The position numbers and the translations under genes were made by a program. Positions 44,475 to 55,072 of a stretch of DNA of 64,000 nucleotides are shown here, in pieces. Below the pieces are notes generated by a model, which was not told where the DNA came from, searched no databases, and saw only the letters and a program-made list of their open reading frames with translations. Each line of letters begins with the position of its first letter. The first letter of the stretch is position 1. This DNA is from Candidatus Nitrotoga sp. CP45 (GTDB taxonomy: Bacteria > Pseudomonadota > Gammaproteobacteria > Burkholderiales > Gallionellaceae), in assembly GCA_003402375.1 (NCBI GenBank), contig QFXJ01000048.1, positions 1 through 64,000 of the forward strand, in the 5' to 3' direction.

Positions 44475-46226
44475 ATGATGTCGAACTTACTGAAGATATT
44501 AGGTACGATGACAACTAAAAAAATATTCGCGATACTTTTTGCGCTCATCGCGTTGCATGCCACGATGATTGAGGCGAACGCAGCGCCGGTGCTCGACAGT
44601 TCGTTTGGGAGCAGCGGCATTGTGCGTCTCGAGGTGCCTTCCGGCTACGACAAGCTTGACACGATACTGGTTGAAACTTCGGGCAAAGTTGTGCTTATAG
44701 GTTTTACATTCCAAACCTTTGACTATCTCCTTGAACGCTTTATGGCAAATGGTTCCCCAGACATCTCATTCGGGACGAACGGGCGCGTAGCGCCAAGGCA
44801 ATACAGTCACTTCATCGGCAAGGTGCGTGCAGCTGAACAGGAAAGCGGTGCGATAACGGTCGTGACCGGAACCGCAGCTGGAACTGCTGGTCAGTTCGGC
44901 ACCGTCACGGCATTTCGACTTGACTCTGCCGGGACGCTCTACACCGGATTCGCACCCGCTCTCGTGGCACCGCCAATAGCCAATACGGATATTGCGTTGG
45001 GCGTCCGTCCAGATGGGCGCTTGCTTTACGGAACGATAACGTACGACGGAACTGCGATTTTGCAGCAGACCATGCCGGATGGCTCGCCTGACCTGAATTT
45101 CGGCGCAGGCGGTAAAATCGAATTCCCGTTGTCTGCTGGGGAGCAATCACGCCAGGCGGACCTGGTTTTGCTTGGCGACGGCTCAGTTGTCTTTGCCGTG
45201 CTAACAACTCAGAACCTGCGTCTCTATAAGGTCGATTCGCATGGGTTACCGGTAGCTTCGTTTGGGACGGTCGGTCAGTTTGCCTATGCTGCGGATTTCG
45301 CCGATGCATTCTCCATTGGAATACCATTCTCCTTGCTCTCACTGAGCGATGGTTCCCTGCTGGCTGGCATTCGCGCATACGCACCATCCAGTTCATCAAG
45401 CGAATCGTTGCTCGTGATACGGATTTCCAGCAATGGCATGCTGATCGGGGCGAACAATTTGTTGGCGGATCAGAATTATCTCACTTGGAATTTTGCTGCA
45501 CTGCCCGACGCCAGTGTGGTAATAGCGCGCAACCGTTACGATGGCCCAATGAGTTCGACAGCGCTATATCGCCTGCTTCCGAATAACAGTCTGGATACGA
45601 GTTTTGGCCTCGGCGGGGCGTATCCGCTACCCGGCATGCAGAGCGTCAGCGCGCTGGCGCTCGATGCCCATTCTCGTTTGCTCGTTGCGGGACAGGATGC
45701 GACGAGTGCTGTTCTGGCTCGGTATGATCTGAGCGGAGCGCTCGTCAGTATGCCGGTCGTTGAGTTCTACAACACCAACTTGGATCACTATTTCATCACC
45801 GCCGACGCCAGTGAGGCTGCGGGCATCGACGGAGGTAGCGCGGGGCCCGGCTGGATTCGCACCGGAAATAGTTTCAAGTCGGGTGGCAGTACGTCCGTTT
45901 GTCGGTTCTATGGTAGCCAGTTCCCCGGTCCCAATTCGCATTTCTATACATTAGCGGGCGCTGAATGTGATGGCCTTAAGCAGCTTCAGGCCATCACGCC
46001 CGCCACGCAGAAGCGCTGGAATCTCGAAAGTCTGGATTTTGTCTCGACTCCACCGACCAATGGTACCTGTCCGACCGGGACAGCGCCGGTCTATCGAGCC
46101 TATAACAATGGGTTTGCCCGCGGTGTCGACAGCAATCACCGTTTTTCCAGTAGTGTGGCGGCCATCCAGGAAGTCGTCATACGCGGCTGGATCAATGAGG
46201 GTGTGGTCATGTGTGTGCCGATTTGA
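44475..46226 (+). CDS. Exported delta-60-repeat protein with C-terminal DUF5648 domain
   Basis: 583 residues. Signal peptide (KKIFAILFALIALHATMIEA ending ANA). At least five delta-60 repeats are visible through their LDxSFGxxG cores (LDSSFGSSGIV, PDISFGTNGRV, PDLNFGAGGKI, PVASFGTVGQF, LDTSFGLGG), so a beta-propeller is likely. The last 155 residues are a DUF5648-like domain: VVEFYNTNLDHYFITADASE, CRFYGSQFPGPNSHFYT, VYRAYNNGF. This build is common in large exported betaproteobacterial proteins of unknown role. An alternative start is 44508. Confidence 0.78.
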   Translation: MMSNLLKILGTMTTKKIFAILFALIALHATMIEANAAPVLDSSFGSSGIVRLEVPSGYDKLDTILVETSGKVVLIGFTFQTFDYLLERFMANGSPDISFGTNGRVAPRQYSHFIGKVRAAEQESGAITVVTGTAAGTAGQFGTVTAFRLDSAGTLYTGFAPALVAPPIANTDIALGVRPDGRLLYGTITYDGTAILQQTMPDGSPDLNFGAGGKIEFPLSAGEQSRQADLVLLGDGSVVFAVLTTQNLRLYKVDSHGLPVASFGTVGQFAYAADFADAFSIGIPFSLLSLSDGSLLAGIRAYAPSSSSSESLLVIRISSNGMLIGANNLLADQNYLTWNFAALPDASVVIARNRYDGPMSSTALYRLLPNNSLDTSFGLGGAYPLPGMQSVSALALDAHSRLLVAGQDATSAVLARYDLSGALVSMPVVEFYNTNLDHYFITADASEAAGIDGGSAGPGWIRTGNSFKSGGSTSVCRFYGSQFPGPNSHFYTLAGAECDGLKQLQAITPATQKRWNLESLDFVSTPPTNGTCPTGTAPVYRAYNNGFARGVDSNHRFSSSVAAIQEVVIRGWINEGVVMCVPI

Positions 46227-46340
46227 CTTGACCTAAAGTTTTGGTCACGGCTTCCTAATCCCTCAAGGTCGGCCATTCACGTACCGCAGCGTTAAAAATA
46301 GTTTGTGGGGTGCCAAGAAGCGAAGAGAAACGACAAGAAT

Positions 46341-46368
46341 AAAAAACCCCGTATAACCGGGGTTTTTT
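46341..46368. terminator. Bidirectional rho-independent terminator
   Basis: AAAAAACCCCG (46341-46351) pairs with CGGGGTTTTTT (46358-46368) around a six-base TATAAC loop. The A-run and T-run serve both strands. It lies between the 3' ends of the delta-60-repeat gene and ychF, which are convergent. Confidence 0.88.
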
Positions 46369-46415
46369 ATTTGTTTTGTTGCCTCGTTGCCATATCACAA
46401 AGCATAAAAAATGGT

Positions 46416-47507
46416 TTACACGTTGAAGCGGAAGTGCATCACATCGCCATCCTGCACCAAATAATCCTTGCCTTCCAACCGCATTTTCCCCTTTTCTTTT
46501 GCGCCCGCTTCGCCCTTGCAAGCGACGAAATCCTCATAACTGATCACTTCGGCGCGAATAAAGCCATGCTCAAAATCATTATGAATGACGCCCGCGGCCT
46601 GCGGTGCGGTATCGCCTATGTGTATCGTCCAGGCGCGCACTTCTTTCACTCCGGCGGTAAAGTAGGTTTGCAAACCTAACAACTTGTACGCCACGCGAAT
46701 CAGTCGATTTAGACCGGGCTCTTCCAAACCGATGTCGGCCAGGAATTCTTGTTTATCTTCATCTGAAAGCTCTGAAATTTCCGACTCCAGCGCCGCGCAA
46801 ATCGCCACTACCGGAGCGCCTTCACGCGCGGCGAATTCTTCCAGCCGCGTCAATAATGGATTGTTTTTAAAACCATCTTCAGCCACGTTAGCCACGTACA
46901 TGGCAGGCTTAATCGTGAGCAGGCACAGCGGCTTAAGCGAGGCGATCTGCGCTGCGTCCAGCTTCATCATGCGCGCAGGTTTGCCTTGGTTTAAATGTGC
47001 GGCAACCTGATCCAACAATTCACCAAATTTAGCTGCTTCTTTGTCGCCGGAGCGTGCAGCCTTGGAGTTGCGTAACTGGGCTTTTTCCACCGTTGTCATA
47101 TCCGCCAGCGCCAGTTCCGTTACGATCGTTTCAACGTCGGAAATCGGATCGACCTTGCCCGCCACGTGAATGACGTTGTCGTCTTCGAAACAACGCACCA
47201 CATTCAAAATACCATCGGTCTCACGAATGTTGGCGAGGAATTGGTTGCCCAAGCCTTCGCCCTTGGATGCCCCAGCCACCAAACCGGCAATGTCCACGAA
47301 TTCTGTGATGGCATATTGCATTTTCTGCGGCTTGACGATATCGGCCAACGCCTGCATCCGCGCATCCGGAACTTCCACAATGCCGACGTTAGGCTCAATC
47401 GTACAGAACGGATAGTTCTCCGCCGCTATACCCGCTTTGGTGAGTGCATTGAATAAGGTGGACTTGCCTACATTGGGCAGACCGACGATTCCGCATTTCA
47501 GACTCAT
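46416..47507 (-). CDS. ychF: Redox-regulated ATPase YchF (OLA1 family)
   Basis: 363 residues. G1 is [16 protein letters not shown]3 is [20 protein letters not shown] with the TGS-type C-terminal domain ([36 protein letters not shown]). YchF binds ATP rather than GTP and associates with the ribosome and stress responses. Next to pth, its usual partner gene. Confidence 0.96.
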   Translation of the reverse strand: MSLKCGIVGLPNVGKSTLFNALTKAGIAAENYPFCTIEPNVGIVEVPDARMQALADIVKPQKMQYAITEFVDIAGLVAGASKGEGLGNQFLANIRETDGILNVVRCFEDDNVIHVAGKVDPISDVETIVTELALADMTTVEKAQLRNSKAARSGDKEAAKFGELLDQVAAHLNQGKPARMMKLDAAQIASLKPLCLLTIKPAMYVANVAEDGFKNNPLLTRLEEFAAREGAPVVAICAALESEISELSDEDKQEFLADIGLEEPGLNRLIRVAYKLLGLQTYFTAGVKEVRAWTIHIGDTAPQAAGVIHNDFEHGFIRAEVISYEDFVACKGEAGAKEKGKMRLEGKDYLVQDGDVMHFRFNV

Positions 47508-47522
47508 GAATATTCCTTAAAA

Positions 47523-48098
47523 TTAATTACTGTGCAACTTCAGCATTGCCGCTTCCAGCTTGCCATCAACTATCAGGGGAACCACATCCAGCGCACGCTG
47601 CATGGCATGTTCAATCAACTCCGCTTCTTCACGGCGCGGAGCATTCAGCACATAATTAACCACGTCTGCACGTTCGCCAGGATGACCAATGCCGATACGC
47701 AGTCGCCAAAAATCGCGCGTGCCAAGATGCGCAAAGATGTCCTTCAAGCCGTTGTGTCCGCCGTGACCACCACCGAGTTTAAGCTTGACGCTGCCCGGCG
47801 GCAAATCGAGTTCATCATGCACGACTAAAATATGTCGAGGTTCGATTTTGTGGAACTGGGTCAATGCCCCCACTGCGCGGCCACTGATATTCATAAAGGT
47901 TTGCGGCTTAAGCAGGAATAATTCACGGCCATCCACCTGACCGCGCGCGACCAAACCGTGGAACTTGCTTTCGGCCTTGAACGTGAATTGGTGCATGCGC
48001 GCGAACGTGTCCGCCCACCAAAATCCAGCGTTGTGCCGGGTGAAATCATATTCACGACCGGGATTACCCAGCCCGACAATTAACTTGATTTCACTCAT
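47523..48098 (-). CDS. pth: Peptidyl-tRNA hydrolase
   Basis: 191 residues. LIVGLGNPGREYDFTRHNAGFW carries the catalytic His and Asn; KPQTFMNISGRAV, VVHDELDLPPG and GGHGGHNGLKDI are all present. It recycles peptidyl-tRNA dropped by the ribosome. Confidence 0.97.
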   Translation of the reverse strand: MSEIKLIVGLGNPGREYDFTRHNAGFWWADTFARMHQFTFKAESKFHGLVARGQVDGRELFLLKPQTFMNISGRAVGALTQFHKIEPRHILVVHDELDLPPGSVKLKLGGGHGGHNGLKDIFAHLGTRDFWRLRIGIGHPGERADVVNYVLNAPRREEAELIEHAMQRALDVVPLIVDGKLEAAMLKLHSN

Positions 48099-48138
48099 TT
48101 TTATTTACACCATGTGAAATAACTGTTCACGACATGTT

Positions 48139-48179
48139 AAAAACCCGCCATACACTGAAGAGTGCATGGCGGGTTTTTA
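48139..48179 (-). terminator. Rho-independent terminator between rplY and pth
   Basis: TAAAAACCCGCCATaCACT is answered by AGTGCATGGCGGGTTTTTA around a short loop, one mismatch in an otherwise 19-base stem, with a T-run on the minus strand. It should end or attenuate rplY-prs transcription before pth-ychF. Confidence 0.85.
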
Positions 48180-48194
48180 ATGGTAATACTTATG

Positions 48195-48848
48195 CTACTT
48201 AGATTTCGCCGCAGGTTTTGCCGCAGCTTTCGCATCAGCAGGCGCGGCGGCGGCGGCCGCCGCCAATGCTTCGGCTTCAACCGCACCACGTGGTACTTGG
48301 ACGGTGGCCACTACGGCCTCTCCAATGTGGACACCTGCCGCTTCTACGCCTTTAGGTAGCTTGAGGTCGGACACATGGATGGAATGGTTTAGCGCCAGAG
48401 TGGACAGATCGACCTCGATAAATTCGGGCAAGTCAGCTGGCAAGCAAGCGATATTCAGATCATTCATCACGTGGGAGACGATACCTCCGTTCAGCTTCAC
48501 CCCAGGAGCGATATCGGCATTTACGAAGTGCAATGGCACTTTCATATGGATCTTTTTATTTGATTCCACGCGCTGAAAATCGATATGTTGTACTTGCTGA
48601 CGAAATGGGTGCATCTGGAAATCGCGCAATAGCACTTGCTCTTTTTTGCCGTCCAAATCCAGTGTCAGGATGGAAGCATGAAACGCTTCCTTACGCAGGC
48701 TGTAATACAGATTGTTGTGATCAAGGTCAATCAACGTAGGCTCAGTGCCACCATATACGATGCCAGGCACGCGGCCAGACTTGCGCAGACGGCGGCTCGC
48801 ACCCGTTCCTTGCGCTTTGCGGGATATTGCACTTAGTTCGATTTTCAT
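48195..48848 (-). CDS. rplY: 50S ribosomal protein L25 (general stress protein CTC form)
   Basis: 217 residues from [20 protein letters not shown]. The N-terminal L25 domain binds 5S rRNA ([26 protein letters not shown]), and the C-terminal TL5/CTC domain ([20 protein letters not shown]) follows, ending in an alanine- and lysine-rich tail ([16 protein letters not shown]). The longer frame adds six residues; this start fits the family. Confidence 0.95.
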   Translation of the reverse strand: MKIELSAISRKAQGTGASRRLRKSGRVPGIVYGGTEPTLIDLDHNNLYYSLRKEAFHASILTLDLDGKKEQVLLRDFQMHPFRQQVQHIDFQRVESNKKIHMKVPLHFVNADIAPGVKLNGGIVSHVMNDLNIACLPADLPEFIEVDLSTLALNHSIHVSDLKLPKGVEAAGVHIGEAVVATVQVPRGAVEAEALAAAAAAAPADAKAAAKPAAKSK

Positions 48849-48931
48849 TTTGTTTCTCCACTTCAAATTCGGAATTACCCGCGACCAGGTAATTCCAGGT
48901 TACGTGGCAGTCAAAATGACTGCCACAAAAA

Positions 48932-49885
48932 TTATTCCATAAATAATGAGCTGACGGATTCTTCCGCATGGATGCGACGAATTGTTTCAGCCAACAACTC
49001 AGCCACACTCAACTGGCGAATACGCTTGCAAGCTGTCGCCTCAATGCTCAGCGGGATAGTGTCGGTCACGACCAGTTCATCTATTGCGGAATTCTCTATG
49101 CGCTCAATCGCCGAGCCAGACAGCACCGGGTGTGTGCAATACGCCACTACCTTTTCCGCACCCTTAGCTTTTAGTGCATCAGCAGCTTCGCATAAGGTAT
49201 TCCCGGTATCGACCAGGTCATCCATGATCAAACAGGTTCGGTCTACCACTTCACCAATGATGTTCATCACCTTGGCCACGTTGGGCTTGGGGCGACGCTT
49301 GTCGATGATGGTGAGATCAGCTTCCAAACGCTTGGCTAATGCCCGTGCGCGGACTACGCCGCCCACGTCCGGTGAGACTACCACCAGATTTTTGTAATCA
49401 TGCTTCCACACATCTGCCAACAAAATCGGGCTAGCATAAATGTTGTCCACAGGAATATCGAAAAACCCCTGGATCTGATCCGAATGCAAATCCATGGTTA
49501 GAACGCGATCCACGCCAACTCCAGTAAGCATGTTCGCCACCACCTTGGCAGTAATCGCCACACGCGCGGAACGCGGACGCCGATCCTGCCGGGCATAGCC
49601 AAAATAGGGTAGCGCGGCGATGATACGTCCAGCGGAAGCGCGTTTAAGGGCATCCACCATGACCAGCACTTCCATTAGGCTATCGTTGGTTGGGGCGCAT
49701 GTTGATTGCAGAACGAATACGTCTTTGCCGCGCACGTTGTCGAGAATTTCTATCATCACCTCGCCGTCTGAAAAACGGCCAACGGTGGCTCGCCCAAGTT
49801 GAATATTAAGGTGCTGCGCTACATATTGTGCAAGCTTAGGATTGGCATTGCCGGTGAACACCATCAAGCTGTCGTCGGACACCAT
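48932..49885 (-). CDS. prs: Ribose-phosphate pyrophosphokinase
   Basis: 317 residues. It begins [20 protein letters not shown]; the ATP loop [52 protein letters not shown] and the PRPP loop [18 protein letters not shown] are present. It makes PRPP for nucleotide, His and Trp synthesis. The start at 49885 has AGGGGAG upstream; the longer frame would read through tRNA-Gln. Confidence 0.97.
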   Translation of the reverse strand: MVSDDSLMVFTGNANPKLAQYVAQHLNIQLGRATVGRFSDGEVMIEILDNVRGKDVFVLQSTCAPTNDSLMEVLVMVDALKRASAGRIIAALPYFGYARQDRRPRSARVAITAKVVANMLTGVGVDRVLTMDLHSDQIQGFFDIPVDNIYASPILLADVWKHDYKNLVVVSPDVGGVVRARALAKRLEADLTIIDKRRPKPNVAKVMNIIGEVVDRTCLIMDDLVDTGNTLCEAADALKAKGAEKVVAYCTHPVLSGSAIERIENSAIDELVVTDTIPLSIEATACKRIRQLSVAELLAETIRRIHAEESVSSLFME

Positions 49886-49943
49886 GCTCCCCTTAAATAA
49901 AAACGGGCGCAAGCGCCCCAAACAAGCAACATCTTTCAAAAAC

Positions 49944-50018
49944 TGGCTGGGGAGGTAGGGATCGAACCTACGAATGCCGGAATCAAAATCCGGTGCCTTA
50001 CCACTTGGCGACTCCCCA
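49944..50018 (-). tRNA. tRNA-Gln(TTG)
   Basis: A 75-base cloverleaf on the minus strand beginning TGGGGAGTCGCCAAG with the U1 typical of tRNA-Gln. The anticodon loop is TTTTGAT within CCGGA/TCCGG, giving TTG; the T-arm has GGTTCGATCC, and CCA is encoded. It lies between ispE and prs, its conserved place in proteobacteria. Confidence 0.97.
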
Positions 50019-50031
50019 ATAATCTTGCATT

Positions 50032-50898
50032 TCACATTACGGTAAAGTCCCGTAGTGGATGCTGCGGCAAACCGCGCGCTACGATACCCTTTATGTCTGG
50101 CGGCAAGCTTTCTATAACTGCTTGCGCCTGTGCCTCGGTAACAAATTCAGCAAATACACAAGCACCAGAACCACTCATCCGAGCTTGTGCAAATTGCTCA
50201 AGCCAAACAAGATGCCGCGCCACTTCCGGGTATAAACTACATACCACCGATTGTAAATCGTTGCGTGGTAGCCGTAGCGGAAGGCCGCGAATTCTGAGGG
50301 AAATCGCATCCTGTGTCAATTCCAAGTTAGCAATATCCAAGTGTGCAAATACCTTTGCCGTAGCGACATGCACTGGCGGGAATAACACCACATACCAAGC
50401 ATCCGGCACATCGTAGGCCTGCAACTGCTCGCCTATGCCTTCTGCATAGGCGTTTTTTCCGAACACAAATACCGGTACGTCCGCACCCAAAGATAAGCCT
50501 ATCTCCATCAACCGTTCGCGCGACAACCCCAAGTTCCATAGGTTATTCAGAGCAAGGAGTGTAGTAGCTGCATCCGAACTACCGCCACCTAAACCTCCGC
50601 CCATAGGGATACGTTTCTCCAGCGTTATGTCCACACCTAAACCGCAACCGCATTCCTTTTGCAGCAGACGTGCGGCACGCACGCATAAATCCTGTTCCTG
50701 TGATACACCATCAAGCGCATTGATACGGCGCACCTCACCATTTTTGCTCAACGAAAAATGTAATATGTCGCTGAAATCAATGAAACGAAACAGGGTTTGC
50801 AGTAGGTGATAGCCGTCCATCCTACGCCCTACCACATGCAAAAAAAGGTTAAGCTTGGCTGGTGCCGGAAAGGTTAAAGTGTTTGTTATATTTCCCAT
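50032..50898 (-). CDS. ispE: 4-diphosphocytidyl-2-C-methyl-D-erythritol kinase
   Basis: A 288-residue GHMP kinase of the MEP isoprenoid pathway. [20 protein letters not shown], the ATP loop [18 protein letters not shown], and [13 protein letters not shown] are diagnostic. It overlaps lolB by 13 bases, the usual lolB-ispE coupling. Confidence 0.96.
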   Translation of the reverse strand: MGNITNTLTFPAPAKLNLFLHVVGRRMDGYHLLQTLFRFIDFSDILHFSLSKNGEVRRINALDGVSQEQDLCVRAARLLQKECGCGLGVDITLEKRIPMGGGLGGGSSDAATTLLALNNLWNLGLSRERLMEIGLSLGADVPVFVFGKNAYAEGIGEQLQAYDVPDAWYVVLFPPVHVATAKVFAHLDIANLELTQDAISLRIRGLPLRLPRNDLQSVVCSLYPEVARHLVWLEQFAQARMSGSGACVFAEFVTEAQAQAVIESLPPDIKGIVARGLPQHPLRDFTVM

Positions 50899-51449
50899 TC
50901 ATCGATCAGCAATTGGATTTCCAGTCCGTCGCGTTGTAAAGCGAGACGTAACGGCAAGCTATCCAGTGTTTGTGCGGCATAACGTGTATAGCGTATTGTC
51001 CAGTTATCCTGGCTTAGTTGCATTACTTGCCCGTTGGTATCGTGCTCAATGTTAAATGCGCCCCTTGGCGCTGGCAACGCCAGTACCCAATAGCGCAAGC
51101 CAGACAATGGCAAACGCCAGCCCAGTACTTGCTGGGTTAATTCGTCAACGTCTTTTGCTGCGTAGTGCTTAAACGGCATATCCAGTACTGCCCCCCTCAT
51201 ATCGCTACGAATGCGGGCTACAGTCTGCCCAAATGGCGCAAGCAGCAGGATTTCATCTGCCCCAGCATAATGCGTCCAGCGTACTCCAGATAAAGATCGA
51301 TTTCCGCCATGCTTTACGGCGATCCGTCCAGACAGCACAAAAGGTGCATGCTCTGTCTGCGTGGGTCGTTTAATGGACTGGGGCTTTGGTGGCGCGGCTG
51401 CGCAACCAACCAGCAACAAGAGGCACAGCAGTAAAAATCGATGTATCAA
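50886..51449 (-). CDS. lolB: Outer-membrane lipoprotein LolB
   Basis: 187 residues. A lipoprotein signal peptide FLLLCLLLLVGCAAAPP (lipobox LVGC) is followed by the LolB fold: PFVLSGRIAVKHGGNRSLSG, LLLAPFGQTVARI, LPLSGLRYWVLALPAPRG. It receives lipoproteins from LolA and inserts them in the outer membrane. The start is a TTG overlapping the TGA of the TPR gene, so translation is coupled. Confidence 0.9.
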   Translation of the reverse strand: MIHRFLLLCLLLLVGCAAAPPKPQSIKRPTQTEHAPFVLSGRIAVKHGGNRSLSGVRWTHYAGADEILLLAPFGQTVARIRSDMRGAVLDMPFKHYAAKDVDELTQQVLGWRLPLSGLRYWVLALPAPRGAFNIEHDTNGQVMQLSQDNWTIRYTRYAAQTLDSLPLRLALQRDGLEIQLLIDEWEI

Positions 51450-53164
51450 GGCGTGAATTTCTTAATGACAACCTGTAGTACTGTACTCCCAGGGTTAGCT
51501 ATTAGCGCATCATTCCACATTTTTTTTGCTTGCTCTTTTTCGCCCTGTACCCACAGCACTTCGCCAAGATGCGCAGCAATTTCCGGGTCTGGATTGGCGG
51601 CATAGGCACGGCGCAGGAACTCCAAGCTCTTGGATAAATTGCCCGAGCGATAATACCCAAAACCCATACTATCAATGATGCCGGCGTCCTCTGGGGCAAG
51701 CTGGTATGCCTTCTCCACTAATTTCATTGCTTCCGGTATGCGCTCATTGCGCTCCAGTAGACCATAACCCAGCGCGTTATAGGCTTGCGCGTTATCAGGC
51801 TCGATCTCAATCAATTTTCGCATCATCTGTTCAAATGCATCATGTTTCCCTGCTTTATCCGCTAACATCGCCGCTTCATACATTAGGTCTGGTTGGTTGG
51901 GTAATTTTTCCAGCCCTTGCATTAGCACCTGATAAGCAGACTCAAACTGCTTCGCATCACGCAGAATCTGCGCTTCAACCATGGCCAGTTGTATGCGTTG
52001 TTGATTGTTCTTCGTAACGGTTTTGTGCAGAATCTGCCGCGCTTCATTCAGCTTACCCGACTTATTGGTTAGGTAAGCCATGCGTAAGCGCGCGGAAAAG
52101 TTATATTCCCCATCCTTTACTTTGTTGTAATTCTGCATTGCCACTTCATCATGCTTCTTTGCTTCACTTAATTGGCCAAGATAAAAATACACTACATTTT
52201 CATCTTTCTTTTTATTAGTAAGGGCTTGCTGCAACTCTTTCTCGCCACGATCCAGCTCACCCAAATCTAACGACAATAATCCCACCGCGAACGCCAGATC
52301 GGCGTTATCTGGATATGCATTAAGCAGCTGCTGAAATTCAGTGCGCGCTTCTTTATTCTGCTTCTGTTCCATCAACGCACGTGCATAAAACAGACGCACC
52401 TCCTTGGTGTCAGGATAAGCTTCAAGATATTTTTTCAGCAATGTTAAAGCCTGCTGTGGCGCCGCACCTTTTAGCAATTGGGCGTTAAGTAGCGCGGCAC
52501 TGTCCCATTCCGGGCGTAAAGCATATGCTTGCCGGGCTTCTTCCAAGGCTAACTCGTGCTTACCTGCGGCTTCTGCTGCTTGCGCTAGTGCCCAACGCGC
52601 CTCCGCCACGCGTGGATAAGGTTGTGCCAGCTCACGAAGTAAATTGAACGCAATACTTTTATCGGGATAACTTGTGATCATTGGCGAAATCCGCATAAAA
52701 ATATTTCCAACATTTTCTGTCGTTGCGGCTAATAGACTTTTGAGATGCGGGCGTGATTCATCAAGTTTTCCGCCACTTATCAGCAAAGTGGCTAAAGCCT
52801 GTTTTGCCAGCAGTGAATTAGGTTCTATTTCCAGCCACAGATTGAACGCTGCCATCGCTTTGTCCATTTGGCGCGTCTCAAAAGCTAAATGTGCAGCATA
52901 GCGCGCCAGGCGCGGATCACGCGTAGAATTGGCCAGCTTTAGATAAAGCTGCGCAGCCAACTCAGGCTGGTCACGCTGCAGTGCCATTTCACCCAGGAGG
53001 TACTCATAGAGTACCTCCTCAGTCAATTCCTGCTTCGGCAGCTCCGCTTGCTTTTCAGCTTCAAATCCTGGTTTCTCCGCTTGCCCTGTGTCTTGCTGCG
53101 ACGCATGCGCACAAGAAATTAGCAACAATGCAAAAATAACTGTGCTACGTTTTAAATTCATCAT
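51446..53164 (-). CDS. Tetratricopeptide-repeat lipoprotein
   Basis: 572 residues. A signal peptide ending LLISC (lipobox) at about residue 18, then at least ten TPR-like helix pairs, for example LLGEMALQRDQPELAAQLYL, AYNALGYGLLERNERIPEAM and IIDSMGFGYYRSGNLSKSLE. A TPR gene in front of lolB is common in betaproteobacteria; it probably scaffolds an envelope complex, but partners are unknown. Confidence 0.85.
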   Translation of the reverse strand: MMNLKRSTVIFALLLISCAHASQQDTGQAEKPGFEAEKQAELPKQELTEEVLYEYLLGEMALQRDQPELAAQLYLKLANSTRDPRLARYAAHLAFETRQMDKAMAAFNLWLEIEPNSLLAKQALATLLISGGKLDESRPHLKSLLAATTENVGNIFMRISPMITSYPDKSIAFNLLRELAQPYPRVAEARWALAQAAEAAGKHELALEEARQAYALRPEWDSAALLNAQLLKGAAPQQALTLLKKYLEAYPDTKEVRLFYARALMEQKQNKEARTEFQQLLNAYPDNADLAFAVGLLSLDLGELDRGEKELQQALTNKKKDENVVYFYLGQLSEAKKHDEVAMQNYNKVKDGEYNFSARLRMAYLTNKSGKLNEARQILHKTVTKNNQQRIQLAMVEAQILRDAKQFESAYQVLMQGLEKLPNQPDLMYEAAMLADKAGKHDAFEQMMRKLIEIEPDNAQAYNALGYGLLERNERIPEAMKLVEKAYQLAPEDAGIIDSMGFGYYRSGNLSKSLEFLRRAYAANPDPEIAAHLGEVLWVQGEKEQAKKMWNDALIANPGSTVLQVVIKKFTP

Positions 53165-53383
53165 AATTTAATAGGTAGGTATTTTAAAAAATTCATGGAA
53201 CTACTATATGTCCTCTGATTGAGCACTCGTCGCTATTGAATCGCGTCAAAGCGAAGGGTAGCCCAGATTCGAAGAACGTCCAAATGCGTCCTTTATTGCC
53301 TGACGCGACCGAACAATTTCATTTTGATGTACAACGACATATTAGGTTATATTCACCCTTCCATACAAACTGCATCAGCTCTA

Positions 53384-54322
53384 ATGCCAGTCACTGCACC
53401 AATCACCCTATCCGCACGCAACCTGATTCGCCGCTTCGGTCAACGCGAGGTCATTCATGGCATATCGTTAGAACTTCGGCATGGCGAGGTGCTTGGCCTG
53501 CTTGGGCATAATGGGGCCGGTAAAAGCACAACGTTACAAATGCTTACCGGGGCACTTTTGCCGCATTCGGGGGAAATTGAAATATGCGGTTTCGACCTAA
53601 CACGCCAGTCCCAGAAAGCTAAGGCACAAACCGGATTCCTGCCAGAAACGCCACCTTTATACCGCGAAATGAGCGTAAATGATTTCCTTATATTCGCCGC
53701 CAAGCTGCATCGTATACCCCGTGCGCAGATTGCGGATGCTTTGACCGAAACCAAGCGCCGTTGCGGTTTACAGGATAATGGAAAAAAAATCATCGGGACA
53801 CTTTCCAAAGGCTATCAGCAACGTGTTGGTATTGCACAAGCAATCATCCATCAACCAGAGGTAATTATTCTCGATGAGCCCACCGTTGGCCTTGATCCAT
53901 CCCAGATCCGCGACATCCGCGCATTGATCCGCGAATTGGGGAATATGCACAGCGTTATCCTTTCTACCCATCTGTTGGGCGAAGTGGAAAGCATTTGTGA
54001 CCGCGTCGAAATTATGCATCACGGTCGCCTGATTTACGGCGACAGCAGCACAAAAATGCAACAATACGGCAGTCAATCAGGCTTTATTGTCACCCTGTTG
54101 GCGCCGCCTACACTCTCCGAATTGCATGCCATTGCCGGAATACAGCAAGTAGACCAGCTTTCCCCCACGCAGTTCCGCATTCTGCATGCAGCTAACACAA
54201 ACCCAAGCGCTGCGTTGCTCGCACTCGCCGCACAACATGGCTGGCAAGCGGAGCAACTCGTTCCGCTACAAACGCGACTGGAAGATGTGTTTATGCAAAT
54301 CACCCAAGACGAAAAATTATGA
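53384..54322 (+). CDS. ABC transporter ATP-binding protein (GldA-like)
   Basis: About 312 residues. Walker A GHNGAGKST, signature LSKGYQQRVGIAQA, Walker B VIILDEPTVGLDP and switch His STHLLGEVE are all intact; the C-terminal part after about 225 is a DUF4162-like extension. The start MPVTAPITL is preferred; an ATG 19 codons upstream has no ribosome site. It is coupled (ATGA) to the permease gene and with the two next genes forms a GldA-GldF-GldG-like set. Confidence 0.87.
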   Translation: MPVTAPITLSARNLIRRFGQREVIHGISLELRHGEVLGLLGHNGAGKSTTLQMLTGALLPHSGEIEICGFDLTRQSQKAKAQTGFLPETPPLYREMSVNDFLIFAAKLHRIPRAQIADALTETKRRCGLQDNGKKIIGTLSKGYQQRVGIAQAIIHQPEVIILDEPTVGLDPSQIRDIRALIRELGNMHSVILSTHLLGEVESICDRVEIMHHGRLIYGDSSTKMQQYGSQSGFIVTLLAPPTLSELHAIAGIQQVDQLSPTQFRILHAANTNPSAALLALAAQHGWQAEQLVPLQTRLEDVFMQITQDEKL

Positions 54323-55062
54323 TTCTGACCATTGCGCATAAAGAATTCCGCAGCCTGTTCTCCATCCCTTCAACCTGGCTCATTCTGGGCGCTTTACAAT
54401 TTATTTTCGCCTGGTTTTTTTTCGCACGCCTTGATGTTTTTTTACAGGTACAGTCACAATTGGCGCAGCTTGCCAACGCGCCCGGCGCCACATTAGCCGT
54501 GGCGGCTCCATTATTCGGCACCATCGCGCTGATTTTGATGATGTTGATACCAATATTTACCATGCGCTTGATCGCCGAAGAACGACGCAACCAAACTCTG
54601 ACACTATTAATGAGCGCACCGGTTTCTGATACTCACATTGTGGTAGGGAAGTTCATCGGCCTGATGCTATTTTTGCTGCTCATCATCGCAAGCTGCATGT
54701 TGATGGTGCTAACGCTGGCCGCAGGTACGCAACTTGACACCGGCCTTCTTCTTACCAATGCGCTAGGACTTATGCTACTTGCTGCCAGCTATGCTGCATT
54801 GGGGCTATACATTTCCTCGCTCACAAAACAACCAGTGGTGGCTGCCATTGGTGCATTGGCCATACTTTTCGGTCTGTGGCTAGCAGATGTCAGCGCGGTG
54901 GATAACAACAACACTTGGCGTGCGCTCGCCCCTACCAGCCATTTTCAAAATTTCAATATCGGCTTGTTGAATATTATAGATCTGATGTTCTTTCTGCTGT
55001 TTTGTACCGTTTTTTTGTTGCTAACGATACGGCGGCTGCACAACAACCGCATTTATAGCTGA
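54319..55062 (+). CDS. ABC transporter permease (GldF-like)
   Basis: 247 residues with six TM helices (for instance LALFGTIALILMMLIPIFTM, LMLFLLLIIASCMLMVLTLA, FFLLFCTVFLLLTI). The soluble loop LIAEERRNQTLTLLMSAPVSDTHIV is the ABC-2 type permease motif. In Bacteroidetes GldAFG is needed for gliding; in proteobacteria the homologous set is of unknown cargo. Confidence 0.85.
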   Translation: MILTIAHKEFRSLFSIPSTWLILGALQFIFAWFFFARLDVFLQVQSQLAQLANAPGATLAVAAPLFGTIALILMMLIPIFTMRLIAEERRNQTLTLLMSAPVSDTHIVVGKFIGLMLFLLLIIASCMLMVLTLAAGTQLDTGLLLTNALGLMLLAASYAALGLYISSLTKQPVVAAIGALAILFGLWLADVSAVDNNNTWRALAPTSHFQNFNIGLLNIIDLMFFLLFCTVFLLLTIRRLHNNRIYS

Positions 55063-55072
55063 GCCATCCAGC